From Bacteroidales bacterium (GTDB lineage Bacteria > Bacteroidota > Bacteroidia > Bacteroidales > F082), in assembly GCA_024400195.1 (NCBI GenBank), contig JAKSNC010000015.1, positions 1 to 40,228 on the forward strand: a DNA stretch of 40,228 nucleotides, written 5' to 3'. Below are positions 33,932-40,228 of this stretch, in pieces (position 1 is the first letter of the stretch; every line of letters starts with the position of its first letter). The notes under the pieces are model-generated. The model was not told where the DNA came from. It saw only the letters and a program-made list of their open reading frames with translations, and searched no databases. Position numbers and translations under genes: made by a program.

Positions 33932-35241
33932 TTTGAGAAAGCATATTCGAGTATATCACCATGAAGTTTTTTCCAGCCTGTCCAACGTTTCTGATTGCTC
34001 AGTGTCTCGTTGTGCCAGAGGAGGACGAAGGTGCCGTTGACGGCGCGTACTTCGTCGATAAGTGATTTCGTGATTTTGAGCGAACCGTCGGTGTCGAGGT
34101 TGAGATAGTCTCTGAGCGTACCGTCCATCACGACAAACGGGTTGACAATGAGTTTTGTAGGCGCGTCGTTTTCAAGGTCGAAGAAGTTGAACGGGTCGGC
34201 TGTTCCGGCACGAAAGCCGGGCTGTTCGGCGTAACCCATGGAATAATCCGATTTTATGTCCAAATCGGCAAGAATCTGATATGTCTTAGGCAGATTCATC
34301 CTGAGGAAATGCTGGCGGCTTATCGTTATCTCTCTGTTCAGCACCTTCGATAGATTGAAAATCTCGTTTCCGACTTTCGTCTTGTCAAGATACGACGAGT
34401 ACGACGGATGTATTCCGACGAGCGCGTAATCGCCGAGTCTTTTAATCAATGTGCGGAACGCGTTGTTTTTGATGGAGATGTTTTTGTCGTTGAGCGCATA
34501 TTCTCCGCAGAGGATGAAGTATTTTGCCTTGAATTTGAAGTCTTTTTGCAGCTTAAGCTGATGGTCGAAGGTGTCGAATGGGTCTGGAAGTCTGTTTGTC
34601 AGCACTTTCCATCTCGCCTTGACTTCATCGAAATCGCGATGCAGAATATCGCGCAGGAAGGCACCCGTCGTTCTGTAAAAACCTTTGTGTTTGTATGACC
34701 AAGCTGCATCGACATCGTATGTCGGGATGAAGGTGAATCGTTTGTTTTTCAGTTCGATGGAAGGGAAAAGCGACTTTAGTTTTTCGCCAAGTCTGATGCT
34801 CCAGATGTTCACGAGAGGTTTTCTCATCATGTCCATCTTGTGAAGGATGCTGTTTTCCGCGAGGAAGCGGTCGTGTTTGTCGCGGCGGCACGGAAGATAT
34901 TCCTCATAACGGCTCACGAGGTAGAATGTCGCGGCGAATATGTCGAATGAGAACAGCGACTCGGCGGAGTATATGGGGAAGAAGGCCTTCAGCTCGCCGT
35001 CGTCGCAAATCCTGATGTCCTGCGTGGTGATGGTGTGCTCGAAAAGGATGCTGACGCATTTTTGAAACGGTGCGTCACCGACTTTTTTGTCGCCATAGCA
35101 AAATTTGGGGCCGTCGAAGGAATAAAAGTCCTCCACATCGGTCGTCATGCGCACATCAAGACCGAGTTGACCGTGAAGGATGAGGTCGAGAGCATAAAAA
35201 AGCCTGTTAGTCTTTTTCTTCGTAAGCACCAATATTTCCAT
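33928..35241 (-). CDS. Polysaccharide-deacetylase-like protein (DUF7033-type N-terminus)
   Basis: A 437-residue protein from ATG 35241 (MEILVLTKKKTNRL). An in-frame ATG at 35295 lies upstream of the predicted promoter's -7 box and is unlikely. The N-terminal half has ICDDGELKAFFP and FDIFAATFYLVSRYEEYLP; the segment FIPTYDVDAAW (171-181) is the deacetylase-type metal motif region; HPSYSS and RQHFLRMNLPKTYQILADLDIKSDYSMGYAEQPGFRAG follow, as in NodB-like barrels. It probably removes acetyl groups from a surface glycan, but the substrate is not evident. First gene of a three-gene operon with the FemAB-like and NSS genes. Confidence 0.8.
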   Translation of the reverse strand: MEILVLTKKKTNRLFYALDLILHGQLGLDVRMTTDVEDFYSFDGPKFCYGDKKVGDAPFQKCVSILFEHTITTQDIRICDDGELKAFFPIYSAESLFSFDIFAATFYLVSRYEEYLPCRRDKHDRFLAENSILHKMDMMRKPLVNIWSIRLGEKLKSLFPSIELKNKRFTFIPTYDVDAAWSYKHKGFYRTTGAFLRDILHRDFDEVKARWKVLTNRLPDPFDTFDHQLKLQKDFKFKAKYFILCGEYALNDKNISIKNNAFRTLIKRLGDYALVGIHPSYSSYLDKTKVGNEIFNLSKVLNREITISRQHFLRMNLPKTYQILADLDIKSDYSMGYAEQPGFRAGTADPFNFFDLENDAPTKLIVNPFVVMDGTLRDYLNLDTDGSLKITKSLIDEVRAVNGTFVLLWHNETLSNQKRWTGWKKLHGDILEYAFSK

Positions 35242-35260
35242 TCTGTTCCGAAATTTTGTG

Positions 35261-35291
35261 CAAAAATAGTGATTTTTAATAAGGTGACAAA
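35261..35291 (-). promoter_or_regulatory. Promoter of the deacetylase-FemAB-NSS operon
   Basis: On the minus strand TTTG (35288-35291) and TAttTTTG (35261-35268) are separated by 19 bp. It lies back to back with the deoC promoter; the two -7 boxes are 55 bp apart. Confidence 0.72.
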
Positions 35292-35323
35292 CCAAATGAA
35301 ATCAATATTTTGAGGAAAAACAC

Positions 35324-35331
35324 TATCTTTG
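35324..35331 (+). promoter_or_regulatory. Promoter -7 element of deoC
   Basis: TAtcTTTG matches the -7 consensus. There is no TTTG at the usual distance (one at 35309-35312 is too close). The start point near 35338 gives a leader of about 19 nt to the ATG at 35357. Confidence 0.5.
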
Positions 35332-35356
35332 CGGACAATTGTCAAAAATCATAAAA

Positions 35357-36199
35357 ATGGAATTTTCAAAATACGATTATACGGAAGAATTTCTTCTGAA
35401 AAGGATAGGCGAAATAACATCAAGGCAGAAGATGAGCAACGTCCGCCGCGAAGCTCTGAAAAAGATTTTTCAAAGCATAGACTTCACCACGTTGGAGGCG
35501 TTTGATAATGCCGAAAAGATAGACGGATTTTGCGAAAAGGCAATCGCGTTTTCGAAGACGGAGCCTTTTCTGAGTTTGCCGTCAATCTGCATTTACAGTC
35601 CTTTCATACGACAGGCGAAGGCGAAACTTGCGGGAAGCGGTATTCATGTCGCAACGGTCGCATGTGCATTCCCTTCCGGACAAATGCCTTTCGACTTGAA
35701 GAAAAAGGAAGTGGAATATTGCGTTAGCGAAGGTGCCGACGAAGTTGATATGGTCATTTCGCGCGGTACGTTCCTTGCAGGCCGTTACGATGAAGTCTAT
35801 AATGAGATTAAGTCGATTCGCGACATCTGCGGAAAAGACGTCCTTCTGAAAGTTATTCTTGAAACGGGAGAACTCAAGACAGTTGAAAACATAAGAAAGG
35901 CGAGCGAGATTGCGATTCTTGCCGGTGCCGACTTCATCAAGACATCAACGGGGAAGGTCGCCGTTGCCGCCACCCCTCTTGCCGCCGTGATAATGATAGA
36001 CACGATAAAGGAATATTTTGAGGCGACAGGTAAAAAGGTCGGTTTTAAGCCTGCCGGCGGATTGTCAACCGTTGACGACGCATTGGCGTATTTCTATCTC
36101 GTTAAGGACATACTCGGCGACGAATGGCTCAACAGCCGTTATCTCCGCTTCGGCACTTCGCGCCTCGCGGAGAAAGTCAGGGACGAAATTGTGGGGTAA
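35357..36199 (+). CDS. deoC: Deoxyribose-phosphate aldolase
   Basis: Splits 2-deoxyribose-5-phosphate to glyceraldehyde-3-phosphate and acetaldehyde in deoxynucleoside breakdown. The product is 280 residues from ATG 35357; a TTG at 35339 is at the predicted transcript start and is rejected. The Schiff-base lysine is in DFIKTSTGKV, EVDMVISRGTFLAGRYDEVYNEI holds a conserved Asp, and LLKVILETGEL carries the second Lys. GFKPAGGLSTVDDALAY is the phosphate site. No other deo gene is adjacent. Confidence 0.95.
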   Translation: MEFSKYDYTEEFLLKRIGEITSRQKMSNVRREALKKIFQSIDFTTLEAFDNAEKIDGFCEKAIAFSKTEPFLSLPSICIYSPFIRQAKAKLAGSGIHVATVACAFPSGQMPFDLKKKEVEYCVSEGADEVDMVISRGTFLAGRYDEVYNEIKSIRDICGKDVLLKVILETGELKTVENIRKASEIAILAGADFIKTSTGKVAVAATPLAAVIMIDTIKEYFEATGKKVGFKPAGGLSTVDDALAYFYLVKDILGDEWLNSRYLRFGTSRLAEKVRDEIVG

Positions 36200-36204
36200 G
36201 GGAC

Positions 36205-36312
36205 GAATGCGTAATGTTTAATTCGTAATGCGAAATGCGTAATTCGTAATGTTTTTAGACCTTAGACTTTCGACTTTCGACTTTAGACCTTCGACCTTCG
36301 ACCGCTTACAGC
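36205..36312. repeat. Composite tandem-repeat island D
   Basis: taatgcg/taattcg/taatgtt heptamers (36209-36252) are followed by agacctt, agacttt, cgacttt and cgacctt heptamers (about 36258-36302) and ttacagcctt. The order matches the middle of islands A and B, without the dispersed 34-bp repeat and without the gtcaaaa part. It fills the convergent gap between deoC and the MarR gene. Confidence 0.9.
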
Positions 36313-36313
36313 C

Positions 36314-36739
36314 TTAGTCTATATTTTTCTTGATTTTTTCCATCACGGTGATGCAGGTCGCGAGTTCGTCCTCACTGATGCCGTCGAGTATCGACTCCAT
36401 GGTGTTCACTGCCACATCGGTGGTTTTCTGCTTGAGTCTGCGGCCTTCTTCGGAGACGATGATGTTGTTGATGCGTCTGTCGTTTTTGTCGATGGAACGA
36501 TATACAAGCCCTTTCTTTTCAAGGGAGTCAATGAATTTAGTGACGGAGTTTTTGTCTTTTTGAAGAATGTCGGCGATGGTCTGTTGTGAAAGCGATTCCT
36601 CGTCCCATAAAATGTCCATCACAAGGTATTGTTCGGGTGTGAGGTTGATGTCGTGCGACTGCAGCACATCGGAGAAATGCTTTTTTATCTTGCAGTTCAG
36701 AAAGTTGATTGCGACCGGTATTTTCTTGATGATGAGCAT
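36314..36739 (-). CDS. MarR-family transcriptional regulator
   Basis: A 141-residue winged-helix regulator. The DNA-binding part is LTPEQYLVMDILWDEESLSQQTIADILQKDKNSVTKFIDSLEKKGLVYRSIDKNDRRINNIIVSEEG, with the recognition helix near KNSVTKFIDSL and the wing near DKNDRRIN. Flanking helices form the dimer. It is the third gene after the oxoamine synthase and SDR genes, 7 nt behind the SDR gene, and may control that operon. No ligand can be inferred. Confidence 0.92.
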   Translation of the reverse strand: MLIIKKIPVAINFLNCKIKKHFSDVLQSHDINLTPEQYLVMDILWDEESLSQQTIADILQKDKNSVTKFIDSLEKKGLVYRSIDKNDRRINNIIVSEEGRRLKQKTTDVAVNTMESILDGISEDELATCITVMEKIKKNID

Positions 36740-36746
36740 ATAGAAG

Positions 36747-37616
36747 TTATATGTTGTTGTGTTTTTCTTGATAGGGTTTGAGAGGGCTGTTCGGTTCGGC
36801 GGCCATCATGTCGTAATCGACGCGGTTGACGAGTCTCGGGAAGAAGAAATTGACTATCTGAGAGGCTTTCCCCATCGGTGTGAGCACCATCTGGTTTGTT
36901 CTCCGTCTCAGTCCGCGTGCAAGTTTTCTTGCCACTTTCTCCGCGGTCATCATCCTTTCTTCCTTTCTCGGTGTAACCCCTTGTGGCGAGCCGTCAGCCG
37001 TAAGTGCGGTGTTTCTGATGTTTGAGGCGGTGAAGCCCGGTGCGAAGACGAGGACGTGAAGTCCGTCGTACAGATGTTCGATGCGGATGGTGTCTAAGAA
37101 GCCGCGAATAGCGAATTTCGAAGCGCAGTAACCGGTCCTTGCAGGCAGTCCGATGTAGCCTGCCGTCGAAATGATTCCGACGACGGAGCCTTTGCGTTCG
37201 AGAAGGTAGGGAAGCGCGTATTTTGTGCAGTTCACGGTGCCCCAGAAGTTGGTGTCCATCAGTTTGTGAATGACGCTCAGGTCGAGGTCTTTGAACATCG
37301 CCCGCATAGAGAGTCCCGCATTGTTAACGAGGATGTCAATGCCGCCGAAACGATCAACTGTCTTTTCGATTAGATTGCGGCATTCGTCTTCGTTTGAGAC
37401 ATCTGTCTTGACGCACAACACATTGTCTTTCTCGGGAAGAGACTCGCGAATTTCCTCCATCTTGTCGATAGAGCGTGCCGCCATCACAACATTGGCTCCG
37501 AGTCCTGCAAAATATCTGACGCAAGCCAGCCCGATGCCCGAGCTGGCTCCCGTTATTATCATCACCTTACCTGCAAAAAACGACATCTGTGATCTTATAT
37601 TATTGAAAAACGACAT
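36747..37616 (-). CDS. Short-chain dehydrogenase/reductase
   Basis: A 289-residue NAD(P)-dependent SDR. The cofactor motif is TGASSGIG (about residues 22-29), NNAG is present, and the catalytic Ser lies in IISTAGYIG with the catalytic Tyr-Lys in YCASK. The C-terminus (FFFPRLVNRVDYDMM) is partly hydrophobic, as in membrane-associated SDRs acting on lipids. The ATG at 37616 lies 1 nt after the oxoamine-synthase stop. A second in-frame ATG at 37586 has a near-identical context (repeated MSFF). Context suggests a keto-sphinganine-type reductase role, but this is inference. Confidence 0.88.
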   Translation of the reverse strand: MSFFNNIRSQMSFFAGKVMIITGASSGIGLACVRYFAGLGANVVMAARSIDKMEEIRESLPEKDNVLCVKTDVSNEDECRNLIEKTVDRFGGIDILVNNAGLSMRAMFKDLDLSVIHKLMDTNFWGTVNCTKYALPYLLERKGSVVGIISTAGYIGLPARTGYCASKFAIRGFLDTIRIEHLYDGLHVLVFAPGFTASNIRNTALTADGSPQGVTPRKEERMMTAEKVARKLARGLRRRTNQMVLTPMGKASQIVNFFFPRLVNRVDYDMMAAEPNSPLKPYQEKHNNI

Positions 37617-37617
37617 C

Positions 37618-38877
37618 TTATAAAATTGCCATATCGGGCATGGTGTTGCTGTCGTATTCTCCGTTTTCGAGTTTACGTTTGACGTCGGCGAAAGCCTTGA
37701 GTGTGTAGTTGACGTCGTCCATAGTATGCGCCGCCGTCGGGATTATTCTGAAGATAATCATTCCCTTTGGTATGACGGGGTAGCACACGATGGAGCAGAA
37801 AATCTTGTAGTTGGAGCGGAGATCGACCGCGATATGTGTCGCCTGGTTTTCGTTGCCCGGAAGGAATATAGGCGTGACGCAGGCTTCGGCCTTGCCGATG
37901 TTAAATCCGAGTTCGCGGAATCCGTTCTGCAGGGCGCGTGTCACCGTCCACAGTTTCTTGCGGAGTTCGTCACCTTCGGCACTGCGGATGATTTCGAGGC
38001 GTTTGAGGCATCCTTCGACGATAGCCATCGGAAGAGCCTTTGCGTACATCTGTGAACGCATGTTATATTTCAGATAATCAATGACATATTTCGGTCCGGC
38101 TACGAAGCCTCCGATGACGGCCATCGACTTTGCGTAGGCTCCGATGTAGAGGTCTATCTCGTCCATCACGCCGAAATGTTCCGATGTTCCGCGTCCGGTA
38201 GGGCCCATCACGCCGAAACCGTGGGCGTCGTCGATGAGTATGCGGAACTGGTATTTCTTCTTGAGTTGGACGATCTCGTCGAGGTTGCCGAGTGCGCCGG
38301 TCATTCCATAGACGCCTTCCGTAATGAGGAGGATGCCGCCGCCGGTCTCTTCGACTATCTTGGTGGCTTTCTGGAGGGCCTTCTCGCAGCTGACGATGTC
38401 GTTGTGTTTGTAGTGGAACGACTGTGCCATGCTTAGGCGTTTGCCGTCAAGCAGGCAGGCGTGTGCTTCGCTGTCGAAGACGATGACGTCGTGACGTGTC
38501 GTGAGTGCGTCGATTGTCGATACGATGCCCTGATAGCCGAAGTTAAATTCGTAGGCCGCCTCTTTCTTCTCGAAATCGGCGAGTTCGTGTTCCAATTTTT
38601 CGTGAAGACGGGTGTGGCCGGTCATCATACGCGCGCCCATAGGGTAGGCGAGTCCCCAGCGTGCCGCGGCTTCAGCATCGATTTTGCGCACCTCGGGGTG
38701 GTTGGCGAGGCCGAGGTAGTTGTTAAGACTCCAGCAGAGTACTTCGACACCGTTGAAATACATTCTCGGACCGAGTTCGCCCTCAAGACGCGGGAACACA
38801 AAATAACCTTCGGCCTGATCCCGGTACTGTCCGATGGGACCGCCGGCATCTTTCTTTATTCTTTCAAAAATTTCCAT
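37618..38877 (-). CDS. Alpha-oxoamine synthase (serine palmitoyltransferase-like)
   Basis: A 419-residue PLP enzyme of the alpha-oxoamine synthase family (BioF, Kbl, HemA, SPT). The motifs are NNYLGLANHPEV, HACLLDGKRLS, IDDAHGFGVMGPTGRGTSEHFG (cofactor Asp and His), and YAKSMAVIGGFVAG with the PLP lysine. MEIFERIKKDAGG...GYFVFPRLEG at the start resembles the Bacteroidota form, which I recall being linked to sphingolipid synthesis, but glycine C-acetyltransferase or another member cannot be excluded. An SDR and a MarR gene follow in the same operon; no biotin genes are near. A -7 box lies upstream (38923-38930). Confidence 0.8.
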   Translation of the reverse strand: MEIFERIKKDAGGPIGQYRDQAEGYFVFPRLEGELGPRMYFNGVEVLCWSLNNYLGLANHPEVRKIDAEAAARWGLAYPMGARMMTGHTRLHEKLEHELADFEKKEAAYEFNFGYQGIVSTIDALTTRHDVIVFDSEAHACLLDGKRLSMAQSFHYKHNDIVSCEKALQKATKIVEETGGGILLITEGVYGMTGALGNLDEIVQLKKKYQFRILIDDAHGFGVMGPTGRGTSEHFGVMDEIDLYIGAYAKSMAVIGGFVAGPKYVIDYLKYNMRSQMYAKALPMAIVEGCLKRLEIIRSAEGDELRKKLWTVTRALQNGFRELGFNIGKAEACVTPIFLPGNENQATHIAVDLRSNYKIFCSIVCYPVIPKGMIIFRIIPTAAHTMDDVNYTLKAFADVKRKLENGEYDSNTMPDMAIL

Positions 38878-38922
38878 TATACAGGGTTTTGATATGATTT
38901 AACAGTGGTGAATTTCGCGTTG

Positions 38923-38930
38923 CAAATATA
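38923..38930 (-). promoter_or_regulatory. Promoter -7 element of the oxoamine-synthase operon
   Basis: CAAATATA on plus reads TAtaTTTG on minus, about 46 bp before the ATG at 38877. No TTTG is seen at the -33 position. Confidence 0.5.
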
Positions 38931-39004
38931 GTAAAAGTTTTTACTAATTTGTGATATACAATTTAGAGTTTTTTATTGTACAGACGAACTAAGATAATGG
39001 GTGT

Positions 39005-40117
39005 TTATACTCCGATAATCCATTTGCTTCCGCGAATATGCGATAAAAACCATGTGATAAAGGCGCAACAACAGAACGTCATCATTGCAATTACTGGTAT
39101 AACTGCCCATACGGGAATGATAGGATGGACAACGTTTCCTGCAATCAGTAAAGAGGCTATTGGAGGAAGGACAAACATGTGCATCAGGTACATCCCGAAG
39201 GAATATTTGGATAGGGAAATCAGAAGTTTTGGTGATTTAGTTTGCCTTATACATGTTGCCAACAAGAGAATACCCATCGTTTGGATGAATATATTCGGAG
39301 TACAAAACTCCCAAGCCCATTCTAACACAGGTGTTTCAATGATTTGACCTGGTGTGCCTTTCCACCAGAACGACCATCCTGTAAATGTAGCTCCGACGAG
39401 GAAGCACAACAAGCCTATCCAAAAACGTCGTTTAATGTTCCATTTTAAATGTGTCTTGATATAGTGTGTGGAGACAAAATATCCAATAAATCCAGAGCAA
39501 TACCAAAGCATGTGAAACGGGTTCCAATAGCTTTCGCCCCACACTTCAGAACAAACAAACCTGTGTATGAATGGCAGGAATGTCGTCACAAAGAACAGAG
39601 CGATGAAAGTCAGTTCTTCACATTTTGTCGCCTTTTCTAACCATGGAGATATTATGGGAATGATGATATACAGGCTGATAAGGGGATACATATACCACAA
39701 ATGTCCCGCTTTTGATGGAAAGTTCCACGGCAATCCCCGTAAATCTGCAACAGACTGTTCTAAAGTCATTCCATTCCATAACAACGGCAGAAGACAGTAG
39801 AGCAGCATAAATATCAGCGTTGGCGGGACGATATGCAGAAATCTGCGTTTGTAGAATTGCAGCATGGTTGTGTCATGGCGCATCGGAACAAGTAGGAATG
39901 CCGATATGACAATGAACGTCGTCAGTGACGCTCTCCCTAAAAAGCCGTCGTAAAAAGCTACCCAAAATCGGTTTGTTTCATTTGCGAGCAAGGAAGTGTT
40001 GCTAGCCAGCCCTGATATATCAGCAGCATAGAAGTACCATGCGGAATGTGTTAACATGACTATAAAACAAGCAATTACACGAATGTAATCTGCAAAAACG
40101 ATGCGTTCGTTGTTCAT
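39005..40117 (-). CDS. Acyltransferase-3 family membrane protein
   Basis: A 370-residue polytopic protein of the acyltransferase-3 (OafA/YrhL-like) family. The opening MNNERIVFADYIRVIACFIVMLTHSAWYFY carries the family's first helix with its R-x10-H arrangement, and about ten membrane segments follow. Such proteins O-acetylate surface sugars or peptidoglycan; the substrate here is unknown. The frame extends upstream to 40222, but those 35 extra codons lie partly inside tmRNA, so the ATG at 40117 is chosen. The gene is a single unit on the minus strand. Confidence 0.88.
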   Translation of the reverse strand: MNNERIVFADYIRVIACFIVMLTHSAWYFYAADISGLASNTSLLANETNRFWVAFYDGFLGRASLTTFIVISAFLLVPMRHDTTMLQFYKRRFLHIVPPTLIFMLLYCLLPLLWNGMTLEQSVADLRGLPWNFPSKAGHLWYMYPLISLYIIIPIISPWLEKATKCEELTFIALFFVTTFLPFIHRFVCSEVWGESYWNPFHMLWYCSGFIGYFVSTHYIKTHLKWNIKRRFWIGLLCFLVGATFTGWSFWWKGTPGQIIETPVLEWAWEFCTPNIFIQTMGILLLATCIRQTKSPKLLISLSKYSFGMYLMHMFVLPPIASLLIAGNVVHPIIPVWAVIPVIAMMTFCCCAFITWFLSHIRGSKWIIGV

Positions 40118-40176
40118 AATGTATAATGAGTTAAACCAAAAAATACCTTTAGAGGTAAATTGCAATACGTTTTTTG

Positions 40177-40228
40177 TGGAGCTGGAGGGATTCGAACCCT
40201 CGTCCAAACAAGGAACCGACATGCTTTC
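40177..40228 (-). ncRNA. ssrA: tmRNA (ssrA), 3' end, cut by window edge
   Basis: Read on the minus strand, the edge sequence gives aagcatgt, then ggacgagggttcgaatccct and ccagctcca. This is the tRNA-like 3' part of tmRNA: it matches the E. coli ssrA end (aagcatgt..., ggacgcgggtt..., ccagctcca) at the same spacing. The T arm is gaggg-ttcgaat-ccctc. The discriminator A is at 40177 and CCA is not encoded (the next bases are caa). The tag-coding part and 5' half lie beyond the window. tmRNA-tagged proteins are substrates of the ClpXP encoded at 28518-30436. Confidence 0.9.

Noticed and set aside
38941-39004. Intrinsic terminator between the acyltransferase and oxoamine-synthase genes
   Set aside because: The DNA is AT-rich, but I find no convincing stem followed by a T run.
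40118-40222. Longer acyltransferase starting at 40222
   Set aside because: The extra N-terminal codons run through the tmRNA 3' end and precede a normal family start at 40117.

Overview
The window looks like chromosomal DNA from a member of the Bacteroidota, most likely Bacteroidales. The evidence is the repeated promoter pattern TTTG-N19-21-TAnnTTTG, a secreted protein with a type IX secretion C-terminal signal, a DUF5723-type outer-membrane protein, the Bacteroidota form of the division and cell wall (dcw) cluster, class II ribonucleotide reductase, and few Shine-Dalgarno sites. I cannot name a genus.

Layout. (1) Positions 1-1384 are a degraded accessory patch: a heptamer array, the 3' end of a Mu-type transposase gene abutting the 3' end of a FISUMP-like surface-protein gene, then dispersed repeats and a 22-bp hairpin. 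(2) Positions 1385-4966 hold a metallo-beta-lactamase-fold hydrolase and a B12-dependent ribonucleotide reductase. (3) Positions 5019-20847 are one long minus-strand unit read as mraZ, rsmH, ftsL-like, ftsI, murE, mraY, murD remnant, ftsW, murG, murC, ftsQ, ftsA, ftsZ, purN, flavin reductase. It encodes lipid II precursor synthesis and septum assembly. (4) Positions 21068-24985, plus strand, hold a PASTA protein, a T9SS cargo protein and an RluD-like pseudouridine synthase. They face a minus-strand pair, a DUF5723 protein and a TrmH-like methyltransferase. (5) Positions 27239-30436 are a tRNA-Leu, tig, clpP, clpX unit with one visible promoter in front of the tRNA. (6) Positions 30680-36199 hold a ComEA-like helix-hairpin-helix protein, then a deacetylase-like, FemAB/GNAT-like and NSS-transporter operon, with deoC divergent from it. 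(7) Positions 36314-40228 hold MarR, SDR and alpha-oxoamine synthase genes (possibly sphingolipid related), an acyltransferase-3 membrane protein and the 3' end of tmRNA (ssrA).

Most unusual points. The murD position in the dcw cluster holds only a 184-residue, C-terminal-domain-like ORF. It lacks the substrate-binding and ATPase domains and has lost key residues, yet it is an intact reading frame. Trigger factor lacks its PPIase domain. Most intergenic gaps between transcription units carry arrays of 7-8 bp tandem repeats from a small set of shared families. Two of these gaps, 29 kb apart, carry the same ~230-bp composite island, and one array sits inside the dcw operon and supplies the mraZ stop codon.
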